Part shown: positions 9,816-19,215 of the stretch, piece by piece
Layout: each line of letters starts with the position of its first letter
How positions within the stretch are numbered: position 1 is the first letter of the stretch
Assembly: GCF_012910715.1 (NCBI RefSeq)
Contig: NZ_JABBHF010000001.1
Location: forward strand, 193,170-257,169
DNA: 64,000 nt
Reading direction: 5' to 3'
Source of the DNA: Flavivirga algicola
GTDB lineage: Bacteria > Bacteroidota > Bacteroidia > Flavobacteriales > Flavobacteriaceae
The notes under the pieces: generated by a model
Seen by the model: only the letters and a program-made list of their open reading frames with translations
The model's database searches: none
Told to the model about the DNA's origin: nothing
Position numbers and translations under genes: made by a program

Positions 9816-10679
9816 TTAAACAATCATACGCTCCTTCCTAAATTCAGCAGGGGTTTTTCCGATACGTTCCTTAAAGTATCTTAAAAAATATGTGTAGTTT
9901 TCAAACCCTATTTTATGAGCTATCTCTCTAACCGAATAATTTGTAGTTATTAACAAGAGTAAGAATCTTTCTAAACGTCTATTCTGAATATATTTGGTTG
10001 GCCTTAAACCATAATATTTTTTAAAGCTCCTAGAAAAATGGTCCTTGCTCATATTGCAATAATCAGCCAAAATTGTTAAAGTTAAGTTTTCATGTAAATT
10101 CTCTGAAATATAATATAATACGCGATCTAGATTAGCATTATTCAGTTTACCTGATAATGTATTTGTATCAATAAACTTAGACATTAATAATTTTATAATA
10201 CCATGTGTCTCTAAATAATTACTGGCAGACAATTCGGTATTCTTTTTCTCAAAACTCAAAAGTACGGGGTAATTATCATAATGTTCGGGATCATAATTAA
10301 TTAAATGCCTATTTGAATTTAAGGCCACAAGCCTTTCAAAACAAACTTTATCAAGTTCAGATGCTTTAACTTCATATTTAAAATTCATGAAATTATAAAT
10401 AGATAATCCACTACCTAATTCCTCAAAAAAACTTATATAGTATTGTTCATGTTTTAAATGGCATTTATAACTGCTATAGGTGTAGCTGGGGATGAGATAC
10501 ATATTATTAGGCCGCAAATGAAACTTTCTTTTATTGTGATAAACATAGGCATCACCTTTGGTTATTAAATAAAGCCGCGTAAAGGGGCTAATAACATTAT
10601 CAAAATTCCAATTATGATCAAGTTTGTTATAACCGACATTAATTAATTTTAATTTTAAAGATTGAAATTGGTTTGACAT
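9816..10679 (-). CDS. AraC-family transcriptional regulator (tandem copy 2)
   Basis: This 287-residue protein has an N-terminal cupin-like sensor domain (SPFTRLYLITKGDAYVYHNKRKFHLRP..MYLIPSYTYSSY) and a C-terminal double helix-turn-helix of the AraC type. Visible landmarks are LTILADYCNMSKDHFSRSFKKYYG, then YSVREIAHKIGFENYTYFLRYFKERIGKTPAEFRK. It lies 4 bp after another gene of the same length and layout, clearly a tandem duplicate, and both are probably co-transcribed. The cupin part suggests sensing of a sugar. Likely targets are the susC operon downstream or the divergent cytochrome operon; the sequence does not show which. Confidence 0.9.
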   Translation of the reverse strand: MSNQFQSLKLKLINVGYNKLDHNWNFDNVISPFTRLYLITKGDAYVYHNKRKFHLRPNNMYLIPSYTYSSYKCHLKHEQYYISFFEELGSGLSIYNFMNFKYEVKASELDKVCFERLVALNSNRHLINYDPEHYDNYPVLLSFEKKNTELSASNYLETHGIIKLLMSKFIDTNTLSGKLNNANLDRVLYYISENLHENLTLTILADYCNMSKDHFSRSFKKYYGLRPTKYIQNRRLERFLLLLITTNYSVREIAHKIGFENYTYFLRYFKERIGKTPAEFRKERMIV

Positions 10680-10683
10680 TACC

Positions 10684-11547
10684 TTACAAATTAAGTTGTT
10701 GCTTCCTAAATTTTGCTGGACTTACACCTGTTATTTCCGTGAACTTTCTTGAGAAATAAGACAAGTTATTCAACCCAACCTTTTCTGCTATCTGCTTTAA
10801 AGAATCACTGGTGGAAAGCAACAAAAATTGAGCACGTTCAACACGCTTTAATTGAATATACTTGCTAGGCTTTATATTAAACTTGGCATAAAAACTTCTT
10901 GAAAAATGATCTGAACTCAAATTACAATACTCAGCCAGATGTGATACTGTAATTTCTTCATCAAGATGCTTGGCAATGTACACTAACACCTTATTTAGAT
11001 CCCCTTTAAAGCTACCTTTATTGGAAAAAACATCAGACGACTTAATAAATCTGGATAATAATATTGATAGTATACCCTGAGTTTCTATATCGTGGCTTAA
11101 AGCGATTGACTCAGGATTATTATAATTAGATAAGGTATTATTTATATGAGCTTGAGGGTTGCTTTCTAAAACAGATTTATTGGGATTAATTTCTATTAAA
11201 CGTTTAAACAAATCATAATCAGCCGCACTCGCCTCAACTTCATATTCAAACCTTTTTATATTAAAAACAGACATACCCAACTTTATTTCTTCAAAAAAAC
11301 CAGTGTAATATTGTTCATGATACATATCACAACTATAACTATTATAGGTAAAGCTAGGAATTAAATACATATACCCTTTTTTTAAATCAAAAGACTGATT
11401 TGTATAATACGCCTTCGCCCCCCCTTTAGTTACTAAAAATAATCTTACAAAAGGACTTATTACATTTTTATAGCACCAATTATCATCAAGTTTAGCATAC
11501 CCAGCATGCAACATACTTAGCTTTAGAAACGGCAACAACTCATTCAT
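10684..11547 (-). CDS. AraC-family transcriptional regulator (tandem copy 1)
   Basis: This 287-residue protein has the same architecture as its downstream neighbour: a cupin-like N-terminus (SPFVRLFLVTKGGAKAYYTNQSFDLKKGYMYLIPSFTYNSY) and an AraC DNA-binding C-terminus (VSHLAEYCNLSSDHFSRSFYAKFNIKPSKYIQ; LKQIAEKVGLNNLSYFSRKFTEITGVSPAKFRKQ). Both copies share KLDxNWxxxNVISPF near residue 20, so they are paralogues. It is divergent from the DUF1549/DUF1553 operon, with 180 bp between starts. That region contains a 6-bp inverted repeat, TATGTT (11605-11610) and AACATA (11618-11623), a possible regulatory site. Confidence 0.9.
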   Translation of the reverse strand: MNELLPFLKLSMLHAGYAKLDDNWCYKNVISPFVRLFLVTKGGAKAYYTNQSFDLKKGYMYLIPSFTYNSYSCDMYHEQYYTGFFEEIKLGMSVFNIKRFEYEVEASAADYDLFKRLIEINPNKSVLESNPQAHINNTLSNYNNPESIALSHDIETQGILSILLSRFIKSSDVFSNKGSFKGDLNKVLVYIAKHLDEEITVSHLAEYCNLSSDHFSRSFYAKFNIKPSKYIQLKRVERAQFLLLSTSDSLKQIAEKVGLNNLSYFSRKFTEITGVSPAKFRKQQLNL

Positions 11548-11685
11548 ACAAACACGATAATTATTTTTAAATTTTATATTGACTGCAATAAAATTAGGCT
11601 TTTATATGTTCACATGAAACATAAAATATCGGAAATGTACATTTTTTAGTCTGATTTCAATAGGTAAGTTTATATCGATTACCAC

Positions 11686-11693
11686 TAATTTTG
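11686..11693 (+). promoter_or_regulatory. Candidate -7 promoter box for the DUF1549/DUF1501 operon
   Basis: TAATTTTG matches the TAnnTTTG consensus exactly and lies 35 bp before the ATG at 11728. A start site near 11700 would give a leader of under 30 nt. No clear -33 TTG is seen, which would suit a promoter dependent on an activator such as the divergent AraC protein. Confidence 0.45.
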
Positions 11694-11727
11694 TAGTCAT
11701 AGCAACAAAACAGAGTCAAAATAAGGT

Positions 11728-14700
11728 ATGAGATATTGTTTCCTTTTAATTGGAATGGTACTTTTCTATGCTTGTGGTGGACCAGATTTACCAAAAAGCG
11801 TTTATATAGAATATGAAAAACTTCCTAAAAAAATAGATTTTAATCAACATGTAAAGCCCATTTTATCGGATAAGTGTTTTTTATGCCATGGTCCAGACAA
11901 GGACAATATTGAAGGTGGCTTACAGTTACATACCGCAGATTTAGCCTATTCTGAACTCTCAGAAAGTCCAGGTAAATATGCTATAAAACCCAAAAACCTA
12001 GAAAAAAGCGAGTTTTTCCATCGTATCATGACCGATGACCCTAAACTTGTTATGCCTGAACCTAGCTCACATTTAACATTAACCGATTATGAAAAAGCGG
12101 TACTTGTAAAATGGATCGAAGATGGTGCAGAATACAAAGACCATTGGGCATTTATAAAACCTGAAAAGTATGAAATACCGAAGGTCAAAAATGAAAATCA
12201 AATCGCTAATCCTATAGATAATTTCGTTTTAGAGGAATTAGAGCAAATAGATTTAAAACTATCCCAAAAAGCAGATAAGGAATTATTACTACGTAGGGCT
12301 TCTCTTGACTTAACAGGTCTGCCTCCTACCATTGAAGAACTGGATGCTTTTTTAAATGACACCTCTGAGAATGCTTATGAAAAACAAATCGACAGACTTC
12401 TAGCATCTACCGCTTATGGAGAACAACGCACGTTAGACTGGATGGACTTAGCACGTTATGCAGATACTCATGGTTATAGCGTGGATTGGTTTAGAGACGT
12501 ATCCCCATGGAGAGATTGGGTTATAAAATCCTTTAATGAAAATATGCCCTACGACCAATTCGTTTTATGGCAAATGGCAGGAGACATGCTTCCTAATGCG
12601 ACCAGGGAGCAAAGGTTAGCAACAACTTTTAACAGGCTACACCCACAAAATCTTGAAGGTGGTATTATAGATGAAGAATTCCGTTCAGAATATGTTTCAG
12701 ATAGAACAGCAACAGTAGGCCAAGCATTTTTGGGCCTAACAGTCGCTTGCGCCAAATGCCATGACCATAAATATGATCCTATCTCTCAAAAAGATCATTT
12801 TGAAATGTATAGTTTCTTTAATAATGTAAATGAAACGGGACTTATTCCTTGGGATTTAGCTACACCTGTTCCTACCATGCTATTGCCTACCGAAGAAGAA
12901 GAAAAACTTATCACTTATTTAGAGAAATTAGTTGACGATAAAGAAAAAGTAGTCGAAAAAGTGGTTATTTCAGAATCTGAAAAAGCTTCAAATTGGATTT
13001 CAAAAGAGGGCTATAAAAGTATCAATACAAATAGAAAGCCTTCCGGTTTGGTCGCTGATTTTGACTTTAATCAAAAAAACTTAATAAATAAAATTCCGAA
13101 TACATCGAATAAAAACATTAGAATGCGTCTACAGTTTGCCGATAACCAAAAGCAAATTTTTAAAGAAGGTGCTTCTGGTCATGGTCTTTATATGGATGGT
13201 GATACCTGGATGGACATGGATAAAATTGGTATCTACAAAAGAAACGAAGCTTTTAGTATTGGCATTCGTGTATTTATACCTAAAGATCTTGAAAATGGTG
13301 TGATTTTCCATAAAATGCAGGGTCCCGAACTACACAGTTATCGTGGTTATCATTTAAATATTAAAGACAATAAAATTGAAGCCCTTTTAGCCCATGTATG
13401 GCCAGATAATGCAATTGTTACACAGTCTTTAATAGATGTTCCAAAAGAAAGATGGGTTCAATTAACCATGACTTACGATGGATCCAGCAAAGCAAGTGGT
13501 GTTAATATTTATCTTGATGGAAAAAAGTTAAAAACCGAAACCGTCGTAGATAATCTTTATAAAGACATCGTATTTAATAATCAATCAATTGGGATTTATG
13601 CAGGAAAAACAGAGCCAGGTTTAAGAATTGGAGCTATTTGGAGAGGGAAAGGTTTAAGAAATGGTATTGTAGATGATTTATTAGTTTTTAATCGTGAATT
13701 AACCGCGCTTGAAGTGCTTCAAATTACCGACAAGGGGCAGTTAAAGCAATTAACCTCGAAGTCTAGTAGTGAGCTTTCCAATTCAGAAAAAAAGCTTCTC
13801 GAAGAATTTTTTGTTGAAACAAAATCTTCAAACTATAAAGACTCTTTAAAAAAGCTACAAAAAAGCAGAGCGCAATATGTAGATAGCATAGAGCCTATTA
13901 AAGAAATTATGGTGATGAAGGAAATGGAAAAACCAAGACAAGCTTATGTTCTGGATAGAGGGCAATACGATTCGCCTACCGATTCGGTTTTCCCAGATAC
14001 ACCAGAGCGTATTTTTGCATTTCCAGACAGTTTGCCTAAAAACAGAATTGGTTTATCTAAATGGTTAACACACCCAGACAACCCGCTTACAGCCAGAGTA
14101 ACCGTTAACCGTTATTGGCAAAATATTTTTGGTAGAGGTATTGTAAAAACTTCTGAAGATTTTGGAAACCAAGGGGAACTACCTAGTCACCCCAAGTTAT
14201 TAGATTGGTTAGCTATTGAGTTTATAGAATCTGGATGGGACGTAAAAAAACTGCATAAATTAATTATGATGTCCAACACATATCAACAAAGCAGTATTGC
14301 CAATGAATCACTATTAAGCTTTGATAAGGAAAATAAATTTTTAGCTCGAGGACCTTCTAAACGTTTGTCGGGTGAAATGCTTCGAGATAATGCGTTATTT
14401 GCATCAGGACTGCTAAGTGAAAAAATTGGTGGAAAAAGTGTGAGCCCTTACCAACCTCCTGGTCTGTGGAAAGTAAATGGAGATACTTATCATGTAGGAG
14501 CAGGTGAAGAATTGTACAGAAGAAGTATGTATACTGTTTGGAAACGTACCGTACCACACCCCACTATTGCAACTTTTGATGCTCCTACAAGAGATTTGTG
14601 TACCACGAGAAGGCAAGAAACCAATACACCACTTCAAGCATTGGTATTATTGAATGACCCTACTTTCATTGAAGCCGCAAGGGTTTTAGGTAAAAAAATG

Positions 14701-14967
14701 ACAACGTATAAAGATTTAGATGAAGGGATCTCTAAAGCATTTAGAAAGCTTACAGGAAGAACCATAAATGCTAATGAACTTGAAATCCTAAAGAGTTTAC
14801 AGAAATCTGAGTTAGAAAAATTCAGAAAAAATGGAGCAAAAGCAGAAGGTTGGATCAGTCTTGGCGAGCACAAACTAGCACAAAATGACGATAAAGCCTT
14901 AGTGGCTGCAAATGCAGTTATAGCATCAACGATTATAAACTCGGATGCTTTTATAACAAAACGATAA
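11728..14967 (+). CDS. PSCyt1-DUF1549-LamG-DUF1553 lipoprotein with two haem c motifs
   Basis: This 1079-residue exported protein has a lipobox at Cys16 (LFYACGG). A planctomycete-type cytochrome c domain follows, with CFLCH at residues 50-54. DUF1549 (about 150-360) carries a second CxxCH (CAKCH, residues 341-345). A concanavalin/LamG-type sandwich occupies about 440-670 (GLYMDGDTWMDMDKIG, VNIYLDGKKL, GIVDDLLVFNRELT). DUF1553 is C-terminal (NRYWQNIFGRGIVKTSEDFGNQGELPSHP; TRRQETNTPLQALVLLNDPTF). The family is abundant in Planctomycetes and Verrucomicrobia and its activity is unknown; the haem motifs imply electron transfer. It is the first of four genes with gaps of 25, 11 and 19 bp, in a glycan-utilisation region. 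Confidence 0.9.
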   Translation: MRYCFLLIGMVLFYACGGPDLPKSVYIEYEKLPKKIDFNQHVKPILSDKCFLCHGPDKDNIEGGLQLHTADLAYSELSESPGKYAIKPKNLEKSEFFHRIMTDDPKLVMPEPSSHLTLTDYEKAVLVKWIEDGAEYKDHWAFIKPEKYEIPKVKNENQIANPIDNFVLEELEQIDLKLSQKADKELLLRRASLDLTGLPPTIEELDAFLNDTSENAYEKQIDRLLASTAYGEQRTLDWMDLARYADTHGYSVDWFRDVSPWRDWVIKSFNENMPYDQFVLWQMAGDMLPNATREQRLATTFNRLHPQNLEGGIIDEEFRSEYVSDRTATVGQAFLGLTVACAKCHDHKYDPISQKDHFEMYSFFNNVNETGLIPWDLATPVPTMLLPTEEEEKLITYLEKLVDDKEKVVEKVVISESEKASNWISKEGYKSINTNRKPSGLVADFDFNQKNLINKIPNTSNKNIRMRLQFADNQKQIFKEGASGHGLYMDGDTWMDMDKIGIYKRNEAFSIGIRVFIPKDLENGVIFHKMQGPELHSYRGYHLNIKDNKIEALLAHVWPDNAIVTQSLIDVPKERWVQLTMTYDGSSKASGVNIYLDGKKLKTETVVDNLYKDIVFNNQSIGIYAGKTEPGLRIGAIWRGKGLRNGIVDDLLVFNRELTALEVLQITDKGQLKQLTSKSSSELSNSEKKLLEEFFVETKSSNYKDSLKKLQKSRAQYVDSIEPIKEIMVMKEMEKPRQAYVLDRGQYDSPTDSVFPDTPERIFAFPDSLPKNRIGLSKWLTHPDNPLTARVTVNRYWQNIFGRGIVKTSEDFGNQGELPSHPKLLDWLAIEFIESGWDVKKLHKLIMMSNTYQQSSIANESLLSFDKENKFLARGPSKRLSGEMLRDNALFASGLLSEKIGGKSVSPYQPPGLWKVNGDTYHVGAGEELYRRSMYTVWKRTVPHPTIATFDAPTRDLCTTRRQETNTPLQALVLLNDPTFIEAARVLGKKMTTYKDLDEGISKAFRKLTGRTINANELEILKSLQKSELEKFRKNGAKAEGWISLGEHKLAQNDDKALVAANAVIASTIINSDAFITKR

Positions 14968-14992
14968 TATTGAATTCAAAAAACATTGAGCC

Positions 14993-16504
14993 ATGTGTGA
15001 TCATCATGATATATTAAAATCTAATAACAAAGATTTACAAAGTGTTGAAAAACAAATAGACCGAAGGTATTTTTTAAAGAAAACATCTTTGGGTTTAGGT
15101 GCATTGGCATTGGGAAGTTTATTAAATACCGAAAAGGCCTGGAGTTCTATAGGTACCCCAGAAAGCACTGAAGCTATTTTAGCTAATTATAATAAAAACC
15201 GCTTAGGATTACCACATCATTTGCCAAAAGCAAAACGTATTATTTACTTATTTCAAAGTGGTGGACCTTCACAAATGGATTTATTTGATTATAAACCTAA
15301 GTTGGTAGATATGTTTGGGCAGGATTTGCCTAAATCTGTTATTGGCGGACAAAGACTTACGGGAATGAGTGGGAGCCAATCTACATTGCCTATTGCGCCT
15401 TCGTTGTTCAAATTCAAACAATATGGCGAATCGAGGACCTGGGTAAGTGAGCTTATGCCACACTTGTCTGAAGTCGTTGATGATTTATGTTTTATGAAAG
15501 GCATGCAAACCGATCAAATAAATCACACTCCAGCAATTACCTTTTTCCAAACAGGACATCAATTACCAGGCAGACCTTCTATAGGTTCTTGGTTAAGTTA
15601 TGGTTTAGGCTCCGATAATGAAAACTTACCTACTTTCATTACCTTGGTTTCAAAAAATGGAAAAGGGCAACCTTTAAAAGCAAGTTTATGGGGCAATGGT
15701 TTTTTACCTACAGAACATCAAGGCGTACAATTTAGATCTGGAAAAGACCCTGTTTTATATTTGAATAATCCTGATAATTATGATGGTAACGACCGTAAAA
15801 AAATGCTGGATTATTTAGACAAACTAAATACCATTCAGCATGATGCTTATGGCGATCCGGAAATTCAAGCAAGAATGGCACAATATGAAATGGCATACAA
15901 AATGCAGACCTCTGTTCCTGAAGTTACCGATACATCGGACGAACCTGATCATATTTTTGAAATGTATGGAAAAGACAGTAGAGACCCCGGAACATATGCT
16001 GCCAATTGCCTTATGGCTAGAAAGCTATTAGAAAAGGGGGTAAAATTTGTACAATTATACCATCAAGGATGGGATCAACATATTTTCTGCCCTGGTGGTT
16101 TAAGAAACCAGTGCCAAAAGACCGATCAAGGTACTGCTGCACTAATTAAAGATTTGAAACAACGCGGTATGTTAGATGACACGCTCGTTATTTGGGGTGG
16201 TGAATTTGGAAGAACCGTATATTCCCAAGGACAATTAACTGATCAAAATTATGGTAGAGACCACCATCCAAAAGCATTTACCATGTGGATGGCAGGAGCT
16301 GGTGTTAAACCTGGTTTTTCTTATGGTGAAACAGACGATTTTAGCTATAACGTAACCAAAGATCCGCTTCATGTACATGATTTTCATGCAACGTTGTTAC
16401 ACCTTTTTGGAATAGACCATGAAAGACTCACTTTTAAGCACCAGGGACGTCGTTACCGACTAACCGACGTTCACGGCCATGTAGTCAAAGATTTATTAAC
16501 CTAA
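14993..16504 (+). CDS. DUF1501 protein with Tat signal (alkaline-phosphatase/sulfatase-like fold)
   Basis: This 503-residue protein has a twin-arginine signal (DRRYFLKKTSLGLGALALGS, Arg24-Arg25), so it is predicted to be exported folded. The mature part follows the DUF1501 family: YLFQSGGPSQMDLFDYKP near the N-terminus, DxCFMKGMQTDQINHTPA, LLEKGVKFVQLYHQGWDQH, and a C-terminal VIWGGEFGRT with a His-rich DHHPKAFTMWMAGAG. These conserved Asp/His sites are those expected for a metal centre of the alkaline-phosphatase superfamily, but no family member known to me has an assigned reaction. DUF1501 genes regularly pair with DUF1549/DUF1553 genes, as here, which suggests a joint periplasmic function. 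Confidence 0.88.
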   Translation: MCDHHDILKSNNKDLQSVEKQIDRRYFLKKTSLGLGALALGSLLNTEKAWSSIGTPESTEAILANYNKNRLGLPHHLPKAKRIIYLFQSGGPSQMDLFDYKPKLVDMFGQDLPKSVIGGQRLTGMSGSQSTLPIAPSLFKFKQYGESRTWVSELMPHLSEVVDDLCFMKGMQTDQINHTPAITFFQTGHQLPGRPSIGSWLSYGLGSDNENLPTFITLVSKNGKGQPLKASLWGNGFLPTEHQGVQFRSGKDPVLYLNNPDNYDGNDRKKMLDYLDKLNTIQHDAYGDPEIQARMAQYEMAYKMQTSVPEVTDTSDEPDHIFEMYGKDSRDPGTYAANCLMARKLLEKGVKFVQLYHQGWDQHIFCPGGLRNQCQKTDQGTAALIKDLKQRGMLDDTLVIWGGEFGRTVYSQGQLTDQNYGRDHHPKAFTMWMAGAGVKPGFSYGETDDFSYNVTKDPLHVHDFHATLLHLFGIDHERLTFKHQGRRYRLTDVHGHVVKDLLT

Positions 16505-16515
16505 CCTTTTAAATT

Positions 16516-17625
16516 ATGTCGTCAAGAAGAAATTTTATAAAAAAAACTGGCTTAGCTAGTGCTGCTCTAGCCTCTACGCCTTCATTTGCCATTAATATCT
16601 TGAAAAAAAGTAAACCCGCAAAAGATGTCATATTGGGACATGGAGACTACACATATAAAGTTGTAAACGATTGGGCACAATTAAGTTCTGTTAGAACGCC
16701 ATTATTAAACTGCCATGAAATGCAAATGGACAGTAAAGGGCGCTTAATAATGATTGGAGACCACCCTCAAAACAACGTGTTAATTTTTGATAAATCTGGA
16801 AAATTATTAGACTATTGGGGTACTGCGTATCCTGGTGGACATGGCTTGACCATTTCGAATGAAGGTGGTGAAGATTATTTATTTTTAGCAGATTCTGGAT
16901 GGTATTTAAATAAAGCTGGAAAATGGACCAAACATAATGGCCGTATCTCTAAAACCACTACAGACGGCCGTGTTGTTTTTGATATAGGTCATCCACAAAC
17001 TATAGGTGTTTACAAACCAGGCGATCATTTTTGCCCTACCGAAACAGCCATAGGACCTAATGGCGATATATATGTTGCTGATGGTTATGGTATGGATTAT
17101 ATTATTCAATACGATTCAAAAGGTCAATATATAAGACATTGGGGCGGTAAAGATAATCCTAATGAAAATTATAAATTATCTAATGCCCATGGTGTTGCTA
17201 TAGATTATCGAGATAAAAACAATCCTTTAGTCGTTTGTACATCTAGAAATGAACAGTCTTTTAAATGGTATACCCTGGATGGAAAGTATGTAAAAACGCT
17301 ACATCTTCCCAATATGCAAGTTTGTCGCCCTGTTTTAGATGATAATAATTTATATGCAGGTGTGTGCTGGTCGCAACCAAAAATTGGTAAAACGACCTGG
17401 AAAGAACATACTGGCTTTGTAACGGTTTTAGATGGTGATAAAGTCGTTTCAAATCCTGGAGGTACAGCACCTGAATATAAAGGTGATGAGCTTCAAAAAT
17501 CTTATCAGTTACCTAACAAACCCATTTTACATGGGCATGATGTGTGCGTTGATGAGGATAAAAACTTATATATCTGCCAATGGAATGCTAATAAAACGGC
17601 ACCTATAAAATTAGAACGCGTATAA
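16516..17625 (+). CDS. Tat-exported six-bladed beta-propeller (NHL-like) protein
   Basis: This 369-residue protein has a twin-arginine signal (SSRRNFIKKTGLASAALAS). The rest is a chain of NHL-type blades, for example MQMDSKGRLIMIGD..NNVLIFDKSGKLLDYWG, TAIGPNGDIYVADGYGMDYIIQYDSKGQYIRHWG and DVCVDEDKNLYICQWN. The fold resembles the lyase domain of peptidyl-glycine alpha-amidating enzymes and sugar-processing propellers, but the catalytic assignment is open. It is third in the cytochrome operon, 11 bp after DUF1501 and 19 bp before the membrane cytochrome. The shared Tat route with its neighbour suggests a cofactor- or metal-containing partner in the periplasm. Confidence 0.8.
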   Translation: MSSRRNFIKKTGLASAALASTPSFAINILKKSKPAKDVILGHGDYTYKVVNDWAQLSSVRTPLLNCHEMQMDSKGRLIMIGDHPQNNVLIFDKSGKLLDYWGTAYPGGHGLTISNEGGEDYLFLADSGWYLNKAGKWTKHNGRISKTTTDGRVVFDIGHPQTIGVYKPGDHFCPTETAIGPNGDIYVADGYGMDYIIQYDSKGQYIRHWGGKDNPNENYKLSNAHGVAIDYRDKNNPLVVCTSRNEQSFKWYTLDGKYVKTLHLPNMQVCRPVLDDNNLYAGVCWSQPKIGKTTWKEHTGFVTVLDGDKVVSNPGGTAPEYKGDELQKSYQLPNKPILHGHDVCVDEDKNLYICQWNANKTAPIKLERV

Positions 17626-17644
17626 ATTATTTACAATTTATTTT

Positions 17645-19030
17645 ATGAATGAAACGACAGACTTTATCCTATTTTTAGGAAGGTTTCACCCACTTGTAGT
17701 TCACTTACCCATCGGTTTTTTATTTTTTGCTTTTCTTCTCGAGCTTTATGGCAAGTGGAAAAACACCCCTGCACTAACAGCAGCTATTCCTTTAGCTTTG
17801 TTAAGTGGAGTAATAAGTGCTGCAGTGGCATGTATTTTAGGATATATGCTATCCTTAGGTGGAGACTATTCCGAAAGTACATTAGACATTCACTTCTGGT
17901 TTGGCATTGCTACTACAATTATCACATTTTTAGCCTGGTTAATCCGTGTTGAAAAAATAAATATTTCGAAACCAAATAGTATAAAATCTAATATTTCTTT
18001 ATTGACTCTAATTGTTGTTTTACTAAGTATTACGGGACATTACGGAGGAAATCTTACCCATGGCAGTGATTATTTAACAAAATACGCGCCTTTTGGTAAA
18101 GTAAAAAAACAGGCTCTAGCACCTCTAGCTAAAGTTGAAGACGCAAACATTTATAGCTATTTGGTCAACCCTATTTTAGAAAACAAATGCACAAGTTGTC
18201 ACAATACCGATAAAAAGAAAGGTGGTTTGATGCTGCACGATAGTATATCCATATTAAAAGGTGGTAAAAATGGAGAAGTCTTAATAGCTGGAAATGCCTC
18301 TAAATCGGAACTTATACGTCGCGTTTTGTTGGAACCCCATCATGACGATTTTATGCCCCCAGAGGGAAAAACACCATTAACAGAAGAAGAGATTACCATC
18401 TTATCTTATTGGATTGACAATGCCAATGCCGATTTTAATAGTAACGTTGGTACTGTTAAAACCCCAGAAACTGTACTGGAAATTGCATCAAATATGTTAG
18501 GCCTTGGTGAAAAGGAAAAAGGGGAAATCGATTTACCAACCATGGGTGCTATTGATGATGTCGTTTTAAACGATATTTTATCTGAAGGCTTTAATCTTCG
18601 AGAGCTGGTATACGAATCTAACTTATATGAAGTTCTGTTACCCCCAAATACAATTATTGAGTCAAATACTAATCAACTTGACGTGAAACTTCAAAAACTA
18701 TCAAAAATTAAAGATCATATCCTCTGGTTGTATATAGAAGATAACCTGTTGAATGACTCACATATGAAAGTTATAAATCAGTTTCAAAATTTACAAAAAA
18801 TCGTTATTAGCAAAAATCATATAACAGATGCAGGTATTTCAGAGATTAAAAATCTTTCAAACCTTAGTAGTATCAATCTTTATAAAACGGCTATCTCAAA
18901 AAAGAGTTTAGACTATTTTTCAAAAATGAAAAACCTAAAAAAGGTTTATGCTTGGCAAACTAATATTTCAGAAAAAGACCTGGAAACATCTAAATCTGAA
19001 CGCTTTTTTGAAGTGATTGTTAAGCCTTAG
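17645..19030 (+). CDS. DUF2231 membrane protein fused to cytochrome c and leucine-rich segment
   Basis: This 461-residue protein has four predicted membrane helices (about residues 20-36, 45-70, 85-101, 117-132). Conserved histidines at their ends (HPLVVHLP at 15-22, GHYGGNLTHG at 131-140) are typical of DUF2231. A periplasmic PSCyt1-type cytochrome follows, with CTSCH at residues 182-186 and FMPPEGKTPLTEEEI. The last ~140 residues look like leucine-rich repeats (LQKIVISKNHITDAGISEIKNLSNLSSINL). It is last in the operon, so it could link the soluble DUF1549/DUF1501 proteins to the membrane electron chain; that link is inference. Confidence 0.85.
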   Translation: MNETTDFILFLGRFHPLVVHLPIGFLFFAFLLELYGKWKNTPALTAAIPLALLSGVISAAVACILGYMLSLGGDYSESTLDIHFWFGIATTIITFLAWLIRVEKINISKPNSIKSNISLLTLIVVLLSITGHYGGNLTHGSDYLTKYAPFGKVKKQALAPLAKVEDANIYSYLVNPILENKCTSCHNTDKKKGGLMLHDSISILKGGKNGEVLIAGNASKSELIRRVLLEPHHDDFMPPEGKTPLTEEEITILSYWIDNANADFNSNVGTVKTPETVLEIASNMLGLGEKEKGEIDLPTMGAIDDVVLNDILSEGFNLRELVYESNLYEVLLPPNTIIESNTNQLDVKLQKLSKIKDHILWLYIEDNLLNDSHMKVINQFQNLQKIVISKNHITDAGISEIKNLSNLSSINLYKTAISKKSLDYFSKMKNLKKVYAWQTNISEKDLETSKSERFFEVIVKP

Positions 19031-19133
19031 GTTTAAATTTTTATCTCTATTATTTAGTGGGTGCATACTTTTAAATTGAAAACCTACACAAAATACCTTT
19101 TTCATTTTTGATGAAAGAGGTTTTGGCCTATCT

Positions 19134-19165
19134 ACCCTATCAAATATAGGGTTTTGGTTTTCATT
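19134..19165 (+). terminator. Possible terminator of the cytochrome operon
   Basis: ACCCTAT (19134-19140), loop CAAAT and ATAGGGT (19146-19152) make a 7-bp stem followed by a T-rich stretch. It lies about 100 bp after the last operon gene and 65 bp before the hybrid regulator. The T-run is interrupted, so strength is uncertain. Confidence 0.45.
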
Positions 19166-19215
19166 TAGTCACAATAAAATCGTAACTTTTTCCCCTCTAA
19201 CTTCACATACATTTA

